64,000 bases of DNA from Gemmatimonadota bacterium (GTDB lineage Bacteria; Gemmatimonadota; Gemmatimonadetes; Gemmatimonadales; Gemmatimonadaceae), in contig JACPPC010000012.1 of assembly GCA_016191225.1 (NCBI GenBank), positions 45,025 to 109,024 on the forward strand. Reading direction: 5' to 3'. Shown one piece after another: positions 49,102 to 57,756 of this stretch; within the stretch, counting starts at the first letter, position 1; the number at the start of each line of letters is the position of its first letter. Position numbers and translations under genes: made by a program. Below the pieces are notes generated by a model, which was not told the DNA's origin, did no database searches, and was given only the letters and a program-made list of their open reading frames with translations.

Positions 49102-50837
49102 GCCGGCCCGCCGCGGCGCAGCGCGATCGCCGCCAGCAGGTCGCCGTCGGGATCGACCTGCACGCCACGCACCGACGCACCCCCAGGGAGCGCCGGTCCC
49201 GTTACCGTCGTGCGCACAGCCGACGCCGGCAGCGCAACCAGCTGGTCCACCACGGTGCCATCCTCCATGGTGACGCGCACCGGCAGCGTGAGCCGGTACG
49301 CACCAAATCGCGCCGACTGCCCCACGTCGAGCACCAGCCGACCGTCGCGCACCTGCCAGGCGATGTCGAGCTCCGCCCAGCCGGGCTTGCGCAGCCACTG
49401 GTCGAAGAACCACCCCAGCGGCGCACCGTGCTCCGCCTCCACCGCCGCGCGCAGGTCGTCGGTGAGCGCGGTGCCGTGCCGGAACTTGAGCTGGTACGCC
49501 CGCAAACCGCGCACGAACGCCGAGTCGCCGACCTCGCGCCGCAGCATGTGCAGCACATGGGCCCCCTTCTGGTAGCTGTTCGTGTTGAGCAGCCCGAGCA
49601 GGTCCCCCTGCGTGGTATCGATCACCGGCCGGTCGCGCGACGCCGCCGACCCCATGATCACGCGCCGGAAGTCGGCCAGCACCGCCTTGCGGGCACTGTC
49701 ACCGTGGGCGTGCTCCATCCACATCGCCATCAGGTAGTCGGCGAACCCCTCCGAGAGCCAGACGTGGGCCCACGCCCGCTCCGTCACCGCGTCGCCGAAC
49801 CACTGGTGCGCCGTCTCGTGCGCGATCGTCCCCTCGCTCACGGAGCGCGGCGCCTGGAACATGTCCCAGGCGTAGAAGATCGCCCCCGCGTTCTCCATCC
49901 CGCCAAAGCGCGTCGCGCTCTGCACGTGCAGCAGCTGCGCGTACGGGAATCGGCCGAACAGCGACGCGTAGAACCGCACCATCCCGCCCGCGGCCGCGAA
50001 GGGTCCCGGCATCGATCCCTTCGACGCCGGCTCGACCAGGATCCCCTGCGACACGCACCCGCCCGCTTCGCCGAACCCGCAGGCGGTCTCGCCGAGCGGC
50101 ACGTGGCTGAACGCCGCCACGCCGATCACCATCAGGTAGGTCGGGATCGGGTGCGTCTCACGAAAGCGCCAGACGTTGGTGGTCGCCGTCGCGGTCGGGC
50201 CGTCCACCTCGGTGCGGTCACGCAGCGTGCCGTTGGCGACCACCACGTAGCTCGTCGGCACGCGCACCGTGAACGACACCGTCGCCTTGTCGGACGGATG
50301 GTCCACCGACGGGAACCACTGCCGGGCGCGATTGGGCCAGTTGTCGCCGAAGGCCGTCCAGCCCGCACGGGTGTCGGTCCGTATGATCAAGCCATCGGCC
50401 GGGCTGCCGCGCCAGGCCACGGCCACCTCGATCGTGTCGCGCCCGCCCGCGCCCAGGGCGACGGTCGCTCCCGTGCTGTCCGCGCGCACTGGCTGTGGTT
50501 GCCCGCGCACCGCCACCGACGTCACCGCGAGTCCCACCAGGTCCAGATGCACGGCCGACGTCGCCGCCGTGCGGCGCAGCGTGATGGTGGCCTTGCCCTC
50601 GAGCATGCGCGTGGGCGGCGCAAGGGTGAGGTCCAGGTCGTAGTCGAGCACGTCGATCCCGGTCGCGGCGTCCGTGACCATCGCCGGGGGGACGGGGCGG
50701 GTGTGAGTCGTGCGCGACGGTTGCGCGAGGACGGGAGCGGCCAGGAAGGCGACGGCGACGGCGAAAAGCGGATCTTTCGCGAAGCCTTCCCCGAGCGAGC
50801 GCAGCGAGTCGAATGGGCCCGGGATGGCGATCCTCAT
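49098..50837 (-). CDS. Secreted M1-family metallopeptidase (aminopeptidase-like)
   Basis: Zinc peptidase of 579 residues. The exopeptidase motif is GGMENAGAIFY. The zinc site is HETAHQWFGDAVTERAW (HExxH) with the third ligand Glu in WLSEGFADYLMAMW. A beta-saddle N-terminal domain lies at residues of about 50-240 and only a short C-terminal part remains, so it is like the compact M1 group. The n-region of its signal peptide (GPFDSLRSLGEGFAKDP) is encoded by a copy of the dispersed palindromic repeat, followed by the hydrophobic core LFAVAVAFLAAPVLAQ. No other start codon lies between repeat and core. It overlaps the downstream gene by four bases. Confidence 0.9.
   Translation of the reverse strand: MRIAIPGPFDSLRSLGEGFAKDPLFAVAVAFLAAPVLAQPSRTTHTRPVPPAMVTDAATGIDVLDYDLDLTLAPPTRMLEGKATITLRRTAATSAVHLDLVGLAVTSVAVRGQPQPVRADSTGATVALGAGGRDTIEVAVAWRGSPADGLIIRTDTRAGWTAFGDNWPNRARQWFPSVDHPSDKATVSFTVRVPTSYVVVANGTLRDRTEVDGPTATATTNVWRFRETHPIPTYLMVIGVAAFSHVPLGETACGFGEAGGCVSQGILVEPASKGSMPGPFAAAGGMVRFYASLFGRFPYAQLLHVQSATRFGGMENAGAIFYAWDMFQAPRSVSEGTIAHETAHQWFGDAVTERAWAHVWLSEGFADYLMAMWMEHAHGDSARKAVLADFRRVIMGSAASRDRPVIDTTQGDLLGLLNTNSYQKGAHVLHMLRREVGDSAFVRGLRAYQLKFRHGTALTDDLRAAVEAEHGAPLGWFFDQWLRKPGWAELDIAWQVRDGRLVLDVGQSARFGAYRLTLPVRVTMEDGTVVDQLVALPASAVRTTVTGPALPGGASVRGVQVDPDGDLLAAIALRRGGPA
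50762..50823. repeat. Dispersed palindromic repeat inside an M1 peptidase coding start
   Basis: GGATCTTTCGCGAAGCC and GAGCGAGCGCAGCGAGTCGA form the familiar repeat also seen at 22450-22501. Here it lies inside the first 25 codons of the M1 gene and keeps the frame. Confidence 0.65.
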
Positions 50838-50855
50838 GCGCCCACCATCGTGCGC

Positions 50856-52025
50856 CTACCGGTGCACACGATAGATCATTCCGGCGTCGTCGTCGGACAC
50901 GAGCACCGAACCGTCCTTGAGCACGAGCACGTCCACCGGGCGCCCCCACCGGCGGCCATCGCCTTCCTGGAAGCCGGTCAGGAAGTCCTCGTACCCCACC
51001 GGCCGCCCGCCGCGAATGCGGATGCGCACCACCTTGGCCCCCGTCGGCACGCGCCGGTTCCACGAGCCGTGGAAGGCGAGCAGCGCGTCGCCGCGGTAGT
51101 CCGCCGGCAGCTGCGTTGCCCCCGCCAGGAACGCGAGCCCCAGCGGCGCCGAGTGCGCCTGCATCGCGAGCGCCGGGGGGAGCGTCGACGCGCAGCGCGC
51201 CGCGTCGTTGAACTCGGGGTTCGGCACCCGGTCGCCAAAGCAGTACGGCCAGCCGTAGTCGCCCCCCTCTCGCAGGATGTTCAGCTCCTCGGGGGGCAGG
51301 TCCTCGTGGCTCGGCAGCAGGTTGTCGCGCTCGTGCTGCGACACCCACAGGGCGCCCGTGGGCGCGTGGATCGCAAGGCCCACGGCGTTGCGCAGCCCGC
51401 GCGCGAACACGATCCCGTGGTGGCCCTCCGCGTCGAAGCGCAGCACCGCCGCCCGCGTCGAGTCCTTCTCCACGCAGATGTTGCACGTGCTCCCCACGGC
51501 GACGTACATCGCGTCGTCGGGGCCGAACACCACCGTGCGGGTGAAGTGCCCCCCGGCCGCGTCATACCGCGCCGCCGTGGGCTGGGGCGTCCCCTCGGCC
51601 ACCCCCGCCGCGTTCAGCTTGATCCGCACCACCTCGTCGGTGTTCGCCACGTACAGCCATCCGCCGTGCACGGCCAGTCCGTGCGGCAGGTGCAGCCCCT
51701 CGGCCACCACCGCGCTCCGCTCCGCCACGCCGTCGCCGTTGGCGTCCACGAGGCGCACCACGGTGCCGGCTCCCGTCTGGCTCACGTACACGCTGCCGTC
51801 GGGCCCGAGGGCCATCAACCGGGCGCCGGGAACGCGGGCGTAGTCGTCCACCTTGAGCCCGGCCGGCACGAGCAGCTTGCCATGGTAGGCCGCCACGGGG
51901 TTGGGCATCGGGGCGGCGACGGCCGCTGGCATGGCACGTCCCTGCTGGGCCGCGTCGGTCTCCAGCGCGCCGACGGACATCGCCGCCGCCACCCCCGCCG
52001 CCGCCACGCCAACCAGCACGCGCAT
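50856..52025 (-). CDS. PQQ-type sorbosone/glucose dehydrogenase-like protein
   Basis: Exported beta-propeller of the glucose/L-sorbosone dehydrogenase family, 389 residues. The start at 52025 is supported by GAGGGAG upstream and opens on a signal (VLVGVAAAGVAAAMSVGA). Blade motifs are GARLMALGPDGSVYVSQTG, GLHLPHGLAVHGGWLYVAN, TRTVVFGPDDAMYVAVGSTC, FARGLRNAVGLAIHAPTGALWVSQHERDNL and EELNILREGGDYGWPYC. The ending GRPVDVLVLKDGSVLVSDDDAGMIYRV is classic for the family. Such proteins often bind pyrroloquinoline quinone (PQQ) and oxidise sugars (family knowledge); no PQQ synthesis genes are in the window, so enzymatic activity is not assured. 18 bases upstream of the M1 gene. Confidence 0.87.
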   Translation of the reverse strand: MRVLVGVAAAGVAAAMSVGALETDAAQQGRAMPAAVAAPMPNPVAAYHGKLLVPAGLKVDDYARVPGARLMALGPDGSVYVSQTGAGTVVRLVDANGDGVAERSAVVAEGLHLPHGLAVHGGWLYVANTDEVVRIKLNAAGVAEGTPQPTAARYDAAGGHFTRTVVFGPDDAMYVAVGSTCNICVEKDSTRAAVLRFDAEGHHGIVFARGLRNAVGLAIHAPTGALWVSQHERDNLLPSHEDLPPEELNILREGGDYGWPYCFGDRVPNPEFNDAARCASTLPPALAMQAHSAPLGLAFLAGATQLPADYRGDALLAFHGSWNRRVPTGAKVVRIRIRGGRPVGYEDFLTGFQEGDGRRWGRPVDVLVLKDGSVLVSDDDAGMIYRVHR

Positions 52026-52092
52026 CGGCACTCCCTCAGCGCGCTGCATCACGCGGCCGGGACGCCGGCACGCCGGCACGCCACGAATCCGC

Positions 52093-53190
52093 TCAGCGCC
52101 CGAACAGCCGGCCGAGCACGCCGCCCGACTTGTCCTCGCCGTCGGGGCTCGACGCGGCCGCGAACGCCGACGCGAACTCCGGCGCCGAGGCATAGCGCTC
52201 CTCGACGCCGCGGGCCATCCCCTTGAGCAGCACCTTCTCCACCCCGGGGGGGAAGTTCAGCTCGGGACGCATCGTGCGCAGCGGGATCGGCTCGTTGCGC
52301 AGCCGGGCGATCATCATCTCCTGCTGCGTGCGACCGGTGAACGGGAGCTTGCCGGTCAGCATTTCGTAGGTCATCAGGGCCAGCGAGTAGATGTCGGTGC
52401 GCGGGTCGAGCGGCTTGCCGCGCAGCTGCTCGGGGCTCATGAACTCGGGCGTGCCGAGGATGATCCCGGTCGCGGTCAGCTTCTCCAGCTCGCCCCCCGC
52501 CTTGCGCTCCTTGGCCAGCCCGAAGTCCATCACCACCGCGTGCTCGCTGCCGTCGTCGTACTTGCAGATCATGATGTTCTCGGGCTTCAGGTCGCGGTGG
52601 ATGATCTTGAGCTCGTGCGCGACGTGCAGCCCGCTCGCGATCTCGACCACCCAGATCGCCACCTGCGGCAACGGAATGTGCCCCTTCTTGTGGCGCAGGT
52701 CGGCGAGGATCTCCCCCTGCACGAACGGCATCACCACGTACACCATCCCGTCCTCGGTCTCGCCGAGCCGGATGATGTGGCAGACGTTCGGGTGCTCGAG
52801 CCGGATCGCCAAGCCGGCCTCGCGGCGCAGCCGCTGCATGGCGTTGTTGTCCTGCGACAGCGCCGGCGACAGCACCTTGATCGCGTACGACTTCTTGTCC
52901 GAGATGTCGGTGGCGAGGTACACGAACGACATCCCCCCCTCGCCGATCTTCTTCTCGATCCGGTAGCGGCCGTCGAGCACCCGGCCGGCCAGGTTGGAGA
53001 AGCTGGTGGCGGGGCTCGGGCCCGCCGGGCCCGCCCGGGCCGACGTGCCGCGCGGGGCCGCCGCACCGGCGGGGGGCGCCGCGGGAGCGCCCGCGGCGCT
53101 GGCCTGCGGAGCGAGGCGCGTGCCGTCGCGCGTGCAGAAGCGCGCGTCGTCGCCGTACATGGTCCCGCAGGAAGGGCACTTGGATGGCAT
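52093..53190 (-). CDS. Ser/Thr protein kinase with N-terminal zinc ribbon
   Basis: Hanks-type kinase, 365 residues. A zinc ribbon opens the protein (CPSCGTMYGDDARFC); an Ala/Pro-rich linker of about 45 residues follows. The kinase domain (about residues 75-345) has IGEGGMSFVYLATD, the Lys in YAIKVLSP, IIHRDLKPENIMI, VMDFGLAKE, MSPEQLRG and DIYSLALMTYEMLTG, all intact. There is no transmembrane helix, so it should be cytoplasmic. It ends with a short acidic/basic tail (DGEDKSGGVLGRLFGR). TAGATTTC at 53237-53230 (minus strand) overlaps the stop codon of the upstream gene and is a probable promoter element. Confidence 0.92.
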   Translation of the reverse strand: MPSKCPSCGTMYGDDARFCTRDGTRLAPQASAAGAPAAPPAGAAAPRGTSARAGPAGPSPATSFSNLAGRVLDGRYRIEKKIGEGGMSFVYLATDISDKKSYAIKVLSPALSQDNNAMQRLRREAGLAIRLEHPNVCHIIRLGETEDGMVYVVMPFVQGEILADLRHKKGHIPLPQVAIWVVEIASGLHVAHELKIIHRDLKPENIMICKYDDGSEHAVVMDFGLAKERKAGGELEKLTATGIILGTPEFMSPEQLRGKPLDPRTDIYSLALMTYEMLTGKLPFTGRTQQEMMIARLRNEPIPLRTMRPELNFPPGVEKVLLKGMARGVEERYASAPEFASAFAAASSPDGEDKSGGVLGRLFGR

Positions 53191-53234
53191 CGGGTCGTCG
53201 CCCTGGTCAGGTCGTCGGGGTTGGTCGGCGAAAT

Positions 53235-54707
53235 CTAGGTGCGCACGCGATTGCGGCCATCCGCCTTCGCGCGATACAGGGCCTCGTCGGCCCGGGCCAG
53301 CAGGTCCTCGCCACTCTCGGTGCGCGGGCCGGGAAAGGTCGCCATCCCGATGCTCGTCGTCAGGTGAAAGGTCCCGTGCGGGTGCGCCGAAAAATCCGTC
53401 GCCTCGATGCGCTCGCGCAACCGCTCGGCGAACGCCAGGGCCCCCGGCGCCGGCGTCTCCGGGAGCACCACCACGAACTCCTCCCCCCCGTACCGCGCCA
53501 CCACGTCCACCGCGCGCAATGCGTTCTTGAGCAGCGTCGCGACGTCGCGCAGCACGTCGTCCCCCACCAGGTGGCCGTACTGGTCGTTCACCCGCTTGAA
53601 GTGGTCGAGGTCGATCATCAGCAGGGTGATCTTTCCGTCGTAGCGCCGCGCCCGCTCCACTTCCTGCGACAGCCGCTCCACCAGCACCCGCCGGTTGAGC
53701 AGTTGCGTGAGTGGGTCGGTGCGGGCCAGCACCTCGAGCCGCGCGTTGTCGGCCTTGGTGGTCTCGATCATCCGCGCCCGCTGGATCGCGCTCACCGCCG
53801 CCTTGATCACCGTGTTGGCAAACTCCACGTCCTCCTTGTCGAACGGGGGCTCCTCCCCCGTGCGCCGCAGGAAGAAAACCCCCACCTGCGCGCTGTCGAG
53901 CGAGAAGGGGAGCGCGATCACGCTCCGGATGTGCACCACCGTCCCCTGCTTCGCCCACCGCTCGCGGATCTCGGCATACAGCGGCGACGCGTGCACGTCC
54001 TCCACCAGCACCGGCGACTGCGTCTCCAGCGCCGACCGGATCTCGGGATAGAGCTCGAGCTGGATCCGGTAGTTGATCACGCTCGGGTCCTCGAACGCCG
54101 TGGCCACGATCCCCACCTTGTCCCCGCTCTTGGCCAGCACCACCGAGCAGTGCGACGTGTTGAGGGCCCGCGCCACCCGCCGCGCCACCACATGGTAGAT
54201 CTCCTCGGGCGACAGCTCGTCGGTCACCTCGTGCAGGATGTCCACCATCGTGCGCCGCGTCTCGGCCTCCTCGCGCGCCCGCACGAGGTCGGCCGCTCCC
54301 TTGCGCACCTGCTCCCGCGCCTGCCGCAGCTCGGCCCGGTTGCGCAGCTGCGACTGGATCCGCGCCAGCAGCTCGCGCACCCGGAACGGCTTCCGGATGT
54401 AGTCCGCCGCCCCCAGCCCGAGGGTGCGCACCGTCGCCTCCTCGGCCGGAAGCGACGACACCATCAGCACTGGCAGGTCGGCGTAGCGCTCGTCGCTCTT
54501 GAGCCGCTCCAGCAGCTGGAAGCCGTCGAGGTGCGGCATCAGCACGTCGAGCAGGAGGAGGTCCGGCTCGCGCTGCTCGAGGGCCTCGAGCATCCGGGTC
54601 CCGTCTTCGGCCGTGGTCACGTCGTACCCCTGCTCCCTCAGCACGATCGAGATCGTCTGCAAGAGGGCGGGGTCGTCATCGACCACCAGGATGCGCGAGT
54701 TGGCCAT
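53235..54707 (-). CDS. Response regulator with GAF and GGDEF (diguanylate cyclase) domains
   Basis: c-di-GMP synthase controlled by phosphorylation, 490 residues. The receiver domain (residues 1-120) has the acidic pair VVDDDP, the phosphate-accepting Asp in LLLLDVLMPHLDG and the Lys in YIRKPFRVREL. A short coiled coil leads to a GAF domain (about 150-310, DILHEVTDELSPEEIYH, then VVLAKSGDKVGIVA). The GGDEF domain (about 325-490) carries the active site ARYGGEEFVVVLPE, metal-binding LMIDLDHFKRVND, and an RAVD inhibitory-site motif just before the GGEEF, so product inhibition is expected. No partner histidine kinase is nearby. TAGCTTCG about 40 bases upstream of the ATG, after a TTT and a 20-base spacer, is a likely promoter. 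Confidence 0.94.
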   Translation of the reverse strand: MANSRILVVDDDPALLQTISIVLREQGYDVTTAEDGTRMLEALEQREPDLLLLDVLMPHLDGFQLLERLKSDERYADLPVLMVSSLPAEEATVRTLGLGAADYIRKPFRVRELLARIQSQLRNRAELRQAREQVRKGAADLVRAREEAETRRTMVDILHEVTDELSPEEIYHVVARRVARALNTSHCSVVLAKSGDKVGIVATAFEDPSVINYRIQLELYPEIRSALETQSPVLVEDVHASPLYAEIRERWAKQGTVVHIRSVIALPFSLDSAQVGVFFLRRTGEEPPFDKEDVEFANTVIKAAVSAIQRARMIETTKADNARLEVLARTDPLTQLLNRRVLVERLSQEVERARRYDGKITLLMIDLDHFKRVNDQYGHLVGDDVLRDVATLLKNALRAVDVVARYGGEEFVVVLPETPAPGALAFAERLRERIEATDFSAHPHGTFHLTTSIGMATFPGPRTESGEDLLARADEALYRAKADGRNRVRT

Positions 54708-54872
54708 GCGCTCGAAACGGGGGAACTTCCCTCGACGGAACCCCCGAAGCTACCGCCGATTCCGGGGGGCGTAAAGCTCGGCGCCGCAGCGGGCTAGGCC
54801 GCGTTTGCGCTGCGCCCCCGACGGGCGACGGGTGAGGCCAGGAGGAAACGGCGAGGAACCGGAGCGGAGCGC

Positions 54873-54983
54873 CCACAGAGGCACCTGGAAACCGCGAGGG
54901 CACCGAGGCTGCAAGGGCGACTGATCGGTCAGGCGCCAACCAGGCCCTCGCCCCCTCCGTGCCCTCGGTGTCTCCGTGGTCGG
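54873..54983. repeat. Second dispersed repeat family (CTCCGTGCCCTCGGTG type), inverted arms
   Basis: CCACAGAGGCACCTGG with CGAGGGCACCGAGG on one side and CCCTCCGTGCCCTCGGTG, then TCTCCGTGGTC, on the other form long imperfect inverted arms. They lie in the 312-base gap upstream of the response-regulator gene and after gyrA. No gene is supported here. Confidence 0.5.
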
Positions 54984-55019
54984 CTCCTCTCAATCCTCCT
55001 CGCCTTCCACTCCAATTCT

Positions 55020-57554
55020 CTACGGCTCGAGCCGGAGCTGCCCGGGGGGCCCCTCCGGCACCACCTCGACTCCGCCGGCGGGCGTTTCCTCGGCCGCCGA
55101 GTCGTCCGGAATCACCCGCGCCACCGCCGTCACCGCGTCCCCCGCGTCGAGGGTCACCAGCCGCACCCCCTGCGCGTTCCGCCCCGTCACCCGCACCTCG
55201 TCCACCTTCGAGCGGATGATCTGCCCCCCCTTCGTGATCAGCATGATCGCGTCCTCGGGGAGGACCTCCATCAGCGACACCACGTCGCCCGTGCGCTCGG
55301 TGCGGTTCAAGGTGATGATCCCCTTGCCGCCGCGCTTCTGCACCCGGTACTCGTCGAGCGCCGAGCACTTCCCCATCCCCTTCTCGGTCACGACCATCAG
55401 GGTCGCCTGGTTGCGCCGCACGACCACCATCCCCACCAGCTCGTCCCCCTCGCGCAGCTCCACTCCCTTCACGCCGGTCGTGTCGCGCCCCATGTCGCGC
55501 ACGTCGGCCTCATGGAACCGCACCGACAGCCCGTGCTTGGTGGCCAGCACGATGTGGTTCGTCCCGTCGGTCACCTGCACGTCCCACAGCTCGTCCCCGT
55601 CCTCGATCTTGATCGCCTTGATCCCGCTCGCGCGCGGGTTCGAGTACTCCGAGAGCTTGGTCTTCTTGACCGTCCCCTTGCGCGTGCAGAAGAGCAGGAA
55701 CTGGTCCTCGGCGAACTGCCGCACCGGCACGATCGCCTGGATCTGCGTCTCGGCGGCGACGTTGATCAGGTTCACGATCGGCTTGCCCTTGGTGGCCCGG
55801 CCCCCCTGCGGGACCTCGTACACCTTGAGCCAGAAGCAGCGGCCGTCCTCGGTGAAGATCAGGATGTACTCGTGCGTGCTGGCGACGAACAGGTGCTCGA
55901 CGAAATCCTCGTCCTTGAGCTCCTGCCCCCCCACTCCCTTGCCGCCGCGGCGCTGCTGGCGGTAGGTGCTCATCGACGTGCGCTTGATGTACCCCGAGTG
56001 CGAGATCGTGACGACCATCTGCTCGTCGGCGATCAGCGACTCCGGGTCGATCTCCCCGGAGTCGTCGATGATCTCGGAGCGCCGCTCGTCGCCGTACTTG
56101 GCGGCGATCGCCTGCAGCTCCTCCTTCATCAGCTTCATCCGCCTCGGCTTCGACGCCAGCAGCGACTCGAGGTCGGCGATCGTGCCGCGCACCTCGGCCA
56201 GCTCCTGCTCCAGCTTCTCGCGCTCGAGGCCGGTGAGCTTGGCGAGGCGCATGTTGAGGATCGCCTCGGCCTGCACGTCGGTGAGCTTGAACCGGCGCTG
56301 CAGCTCCGTGGCCGCGCTCGGCGTGTCCTCGGCGGCCCGGATGACCTTGATCACCGCGTCGATGTTGTCGACGGCGATCTTGAGCCCCTCGAGGATGTGC
56401 TCGCGCTCCTTCGCCTTGTCGAGCTCGTGCTGCGCCCGGCGGACGATCACCTCGTGGCGGTGCGCGATGTAGTGCGCGATCGCCGCCTTGATCCCCATCT
56501 CCCGGGGGACGAGGCGCTTGGTGTGCGGGTCGGGGACGAGGGCCAGCATGATCACGCCGAACGACGACTGCAGCTGCGTGTGCTTGTAGAGGTTCTGCAG
56601 CACCACCCGGGCGATCGCGTCGCGCTTGAGCTCGACCACGATCCGCAGCCCGTCGCGGTCGCTCTCGTTCCGCAGGTCGGAGATCCCCTCCAGCTTCTTG
56701 TCGCGCACCAGCTCGGCGATGTTCTCCACCACCGTCTTCGGGTTCACCTGGTACGGCACCTCCGTGACCACGATCTGCGCCTTGTTGCTCGACTCGCGCT
56801 CCTCGATCGCGGCCCGCGCCCGCATCACGATCTTGCCGCGCCCCGTCTCGCAGTAGTCGTTGATCCCCTGCCGGCCCACGATGTACGCCCCCGTCGGGAA
56901 GTCGGGGCCCTTGAGGTGCCGCTGCAGGTCGCGCGTCGTCGCGTCGGGGTCGTCGATCAGCGCCAGCGTCGCCGCGATCACCTCGCGCAGGTTGTGCGGC
57001 GGGATGTTCGTCGCCATTCCCACCGCGATCCCCGCCGACCCGTTCACCAGCAGGTTGGGGAACCCCGCCGGCATCACCGTCGGCTCCTCCAGCCGGTCGT
57101 CGTAGTTGGGCGCGAAGTCGACCGTGTTCTTGTCGATGTCGGCGAGCAGCTCCACCGCCATCGCCGTCAGCCGGGCCTCGGTGTACCGGTACGCCGCCGC
57201 CCGGTCCCCCTCGATCGACCCGTAGTTCCCCTGCCCGTCCACCAGCGGGTAGCGCAGCGAGAAGTCCTGCACCATGCGCACCAGCGCGTCGTACACGCTC
57301 GAGTCGCCGTGCGGGTGGTACTTGCCGAGCACGTCCCCCACCACCGTCGCGCTCTTCTTGTAGCCGCGCCCCGGCACGAGGCCGAGCTCGTTCATCGCGT
57401 ACAGCACGCGACGGTGCACCGGCTTGAGCCCGTCGCGCACGTCGGGGAGCGCGCGCGACACGATCACGCTCATCGAGTAGTTGATGAACGATTCCTTGAT
57501 CTCCTCGTCGATGAGGCGCGGCAGGATCCGTTCGCGGTTGATCGGCGCGGTCAT
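55020..57554 (-). CDS. gyrA: DNA gyrase subunit A
   Basis: Type II topoisomerase subunit, 844 residues. The breakage-reunion domain is typical: [20 protein letters not shown], then [31 protein letters not shown] and [23 protein letters not shown] with the catalytic Tyr. The GyrA box QRRGGKG is present ([13 protein letters not shown]), which marks gyrase rather than topoisomerase IV. The six-bladed C-terminal propeller follows ([26 protein letters not shown], here split as [17 protein letters not shown] and VQKRGGKGI). The residues at the quinolone-sensitive positions are Ser and Asp ([10 protein letters not shown]), the usual wild-type pair. The ATG at 57554 starts [19 protein letters not shown]. 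gyrB is not in the window. Confidence 0.96.
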   Translation of the reverse strand: MTAPINRERILPRLIDEEIKESFINYSMSVIVSRALPDVRDGLKPVHRRVLYAMNELGLVPGRGYKKSATVVGDVLGKYHPHGDSSVYDALVRMVQDFSLRYPLVDGQGNYGSIEGDRAAAYRYTEARLTAMAVELLADIDKNTVDFAPNYDDRLEEPTVMPAGFPNLLVNGSAGIAVGMATNIPPHNLREVIAATLALIDDPDATTRDLQRHLKGPDFPTGAYIVGRQGINDYCETGRGKIVMRARAAIEERESSNKAQIVVTEVPYQVNPKTVVENIAELVRDKKLEGISDLRNESDRDGLRIVVELKRDAIARVVLQNLYKHTQLQSSFGVIMLALVPDPHTKRLVPREMGIKAAIAHYIAHRHEVIVRRAQHELDKAKEREHILEGLKIAVDNIDAVIKVIRAAEDTPSAATELQRRFKLTDVQAEAILNMRLAKLTGLEREKLEQELAEVRGTIADLESLLASKPRRMKLMKEELQAIAAKYGDERRSEIIDDSGEIDPESLIADEQMVVTISHSGYIKRTSMSTYRQQRRGGKGVGGQELKDEDFVEHLFVASTHEYILIFTEDGRCFWLKVYEVPQGGRATKGKPIVNLINVAAETQIQAIVPVRQFAEDQFLLFCTRKGTVKKTKLSEYSNPRASGIKAIKIEDGDELWDVQVTDGTNHIVLATKHGLSVRFHEADVRDMGRDTTGVKGVELREGDELVGMVVVRRNQATLMVVTEKGMGKCSALDEYRVQKRGGKGIITLNRTERTGDVVSLMEVLPEDAIMLITKGGQIIRSKVDEVRVTGRNAQGVRLVTLDAGDAVTAVARVIPDDSAAEETPAGGVEVVPEGPPGQLRLEP

Positions 57555-57611
57555 GGGATGTGTCGGATTCGGGGTGGAGCGGGGCTGGCGCGGGAGGCCC
57601 GGCGGAACCCT

Positions 57612-57643
57612 CAAATATACCCCGAACGTGGAACGAAACGCAA
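57612..57643 (-). promoter_or_regulatory. Bacteroidota-type promoter of gyrA
   Basis: On the minus strand: TTG (57643-57641), 21 bases, then TATATTTG (57619-57612), an exact TAnnTTTG match and the most AT-rich spot in the region. The gyrA ATG is about 58 bases downstream. Confidence 0.6.
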
Positions 57644-57756
57644 TGACTTTCTTTCGGCGTAACCTCTTGCGCCAATTGATGTTACGCATGCACAACGACC
57701 GCCCCGCCGCGGCTCTCTACTTGTCCCCTTTCGCGGCGGTGCCTAGCCTCCACCTC

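Noticed and set aside
55020..57554. Possible quinolone-resistance substitution in GyrA
   Set aside because: The motif [10 protein letters not shown] retains Ser and Asp at the usual sensitive positions.
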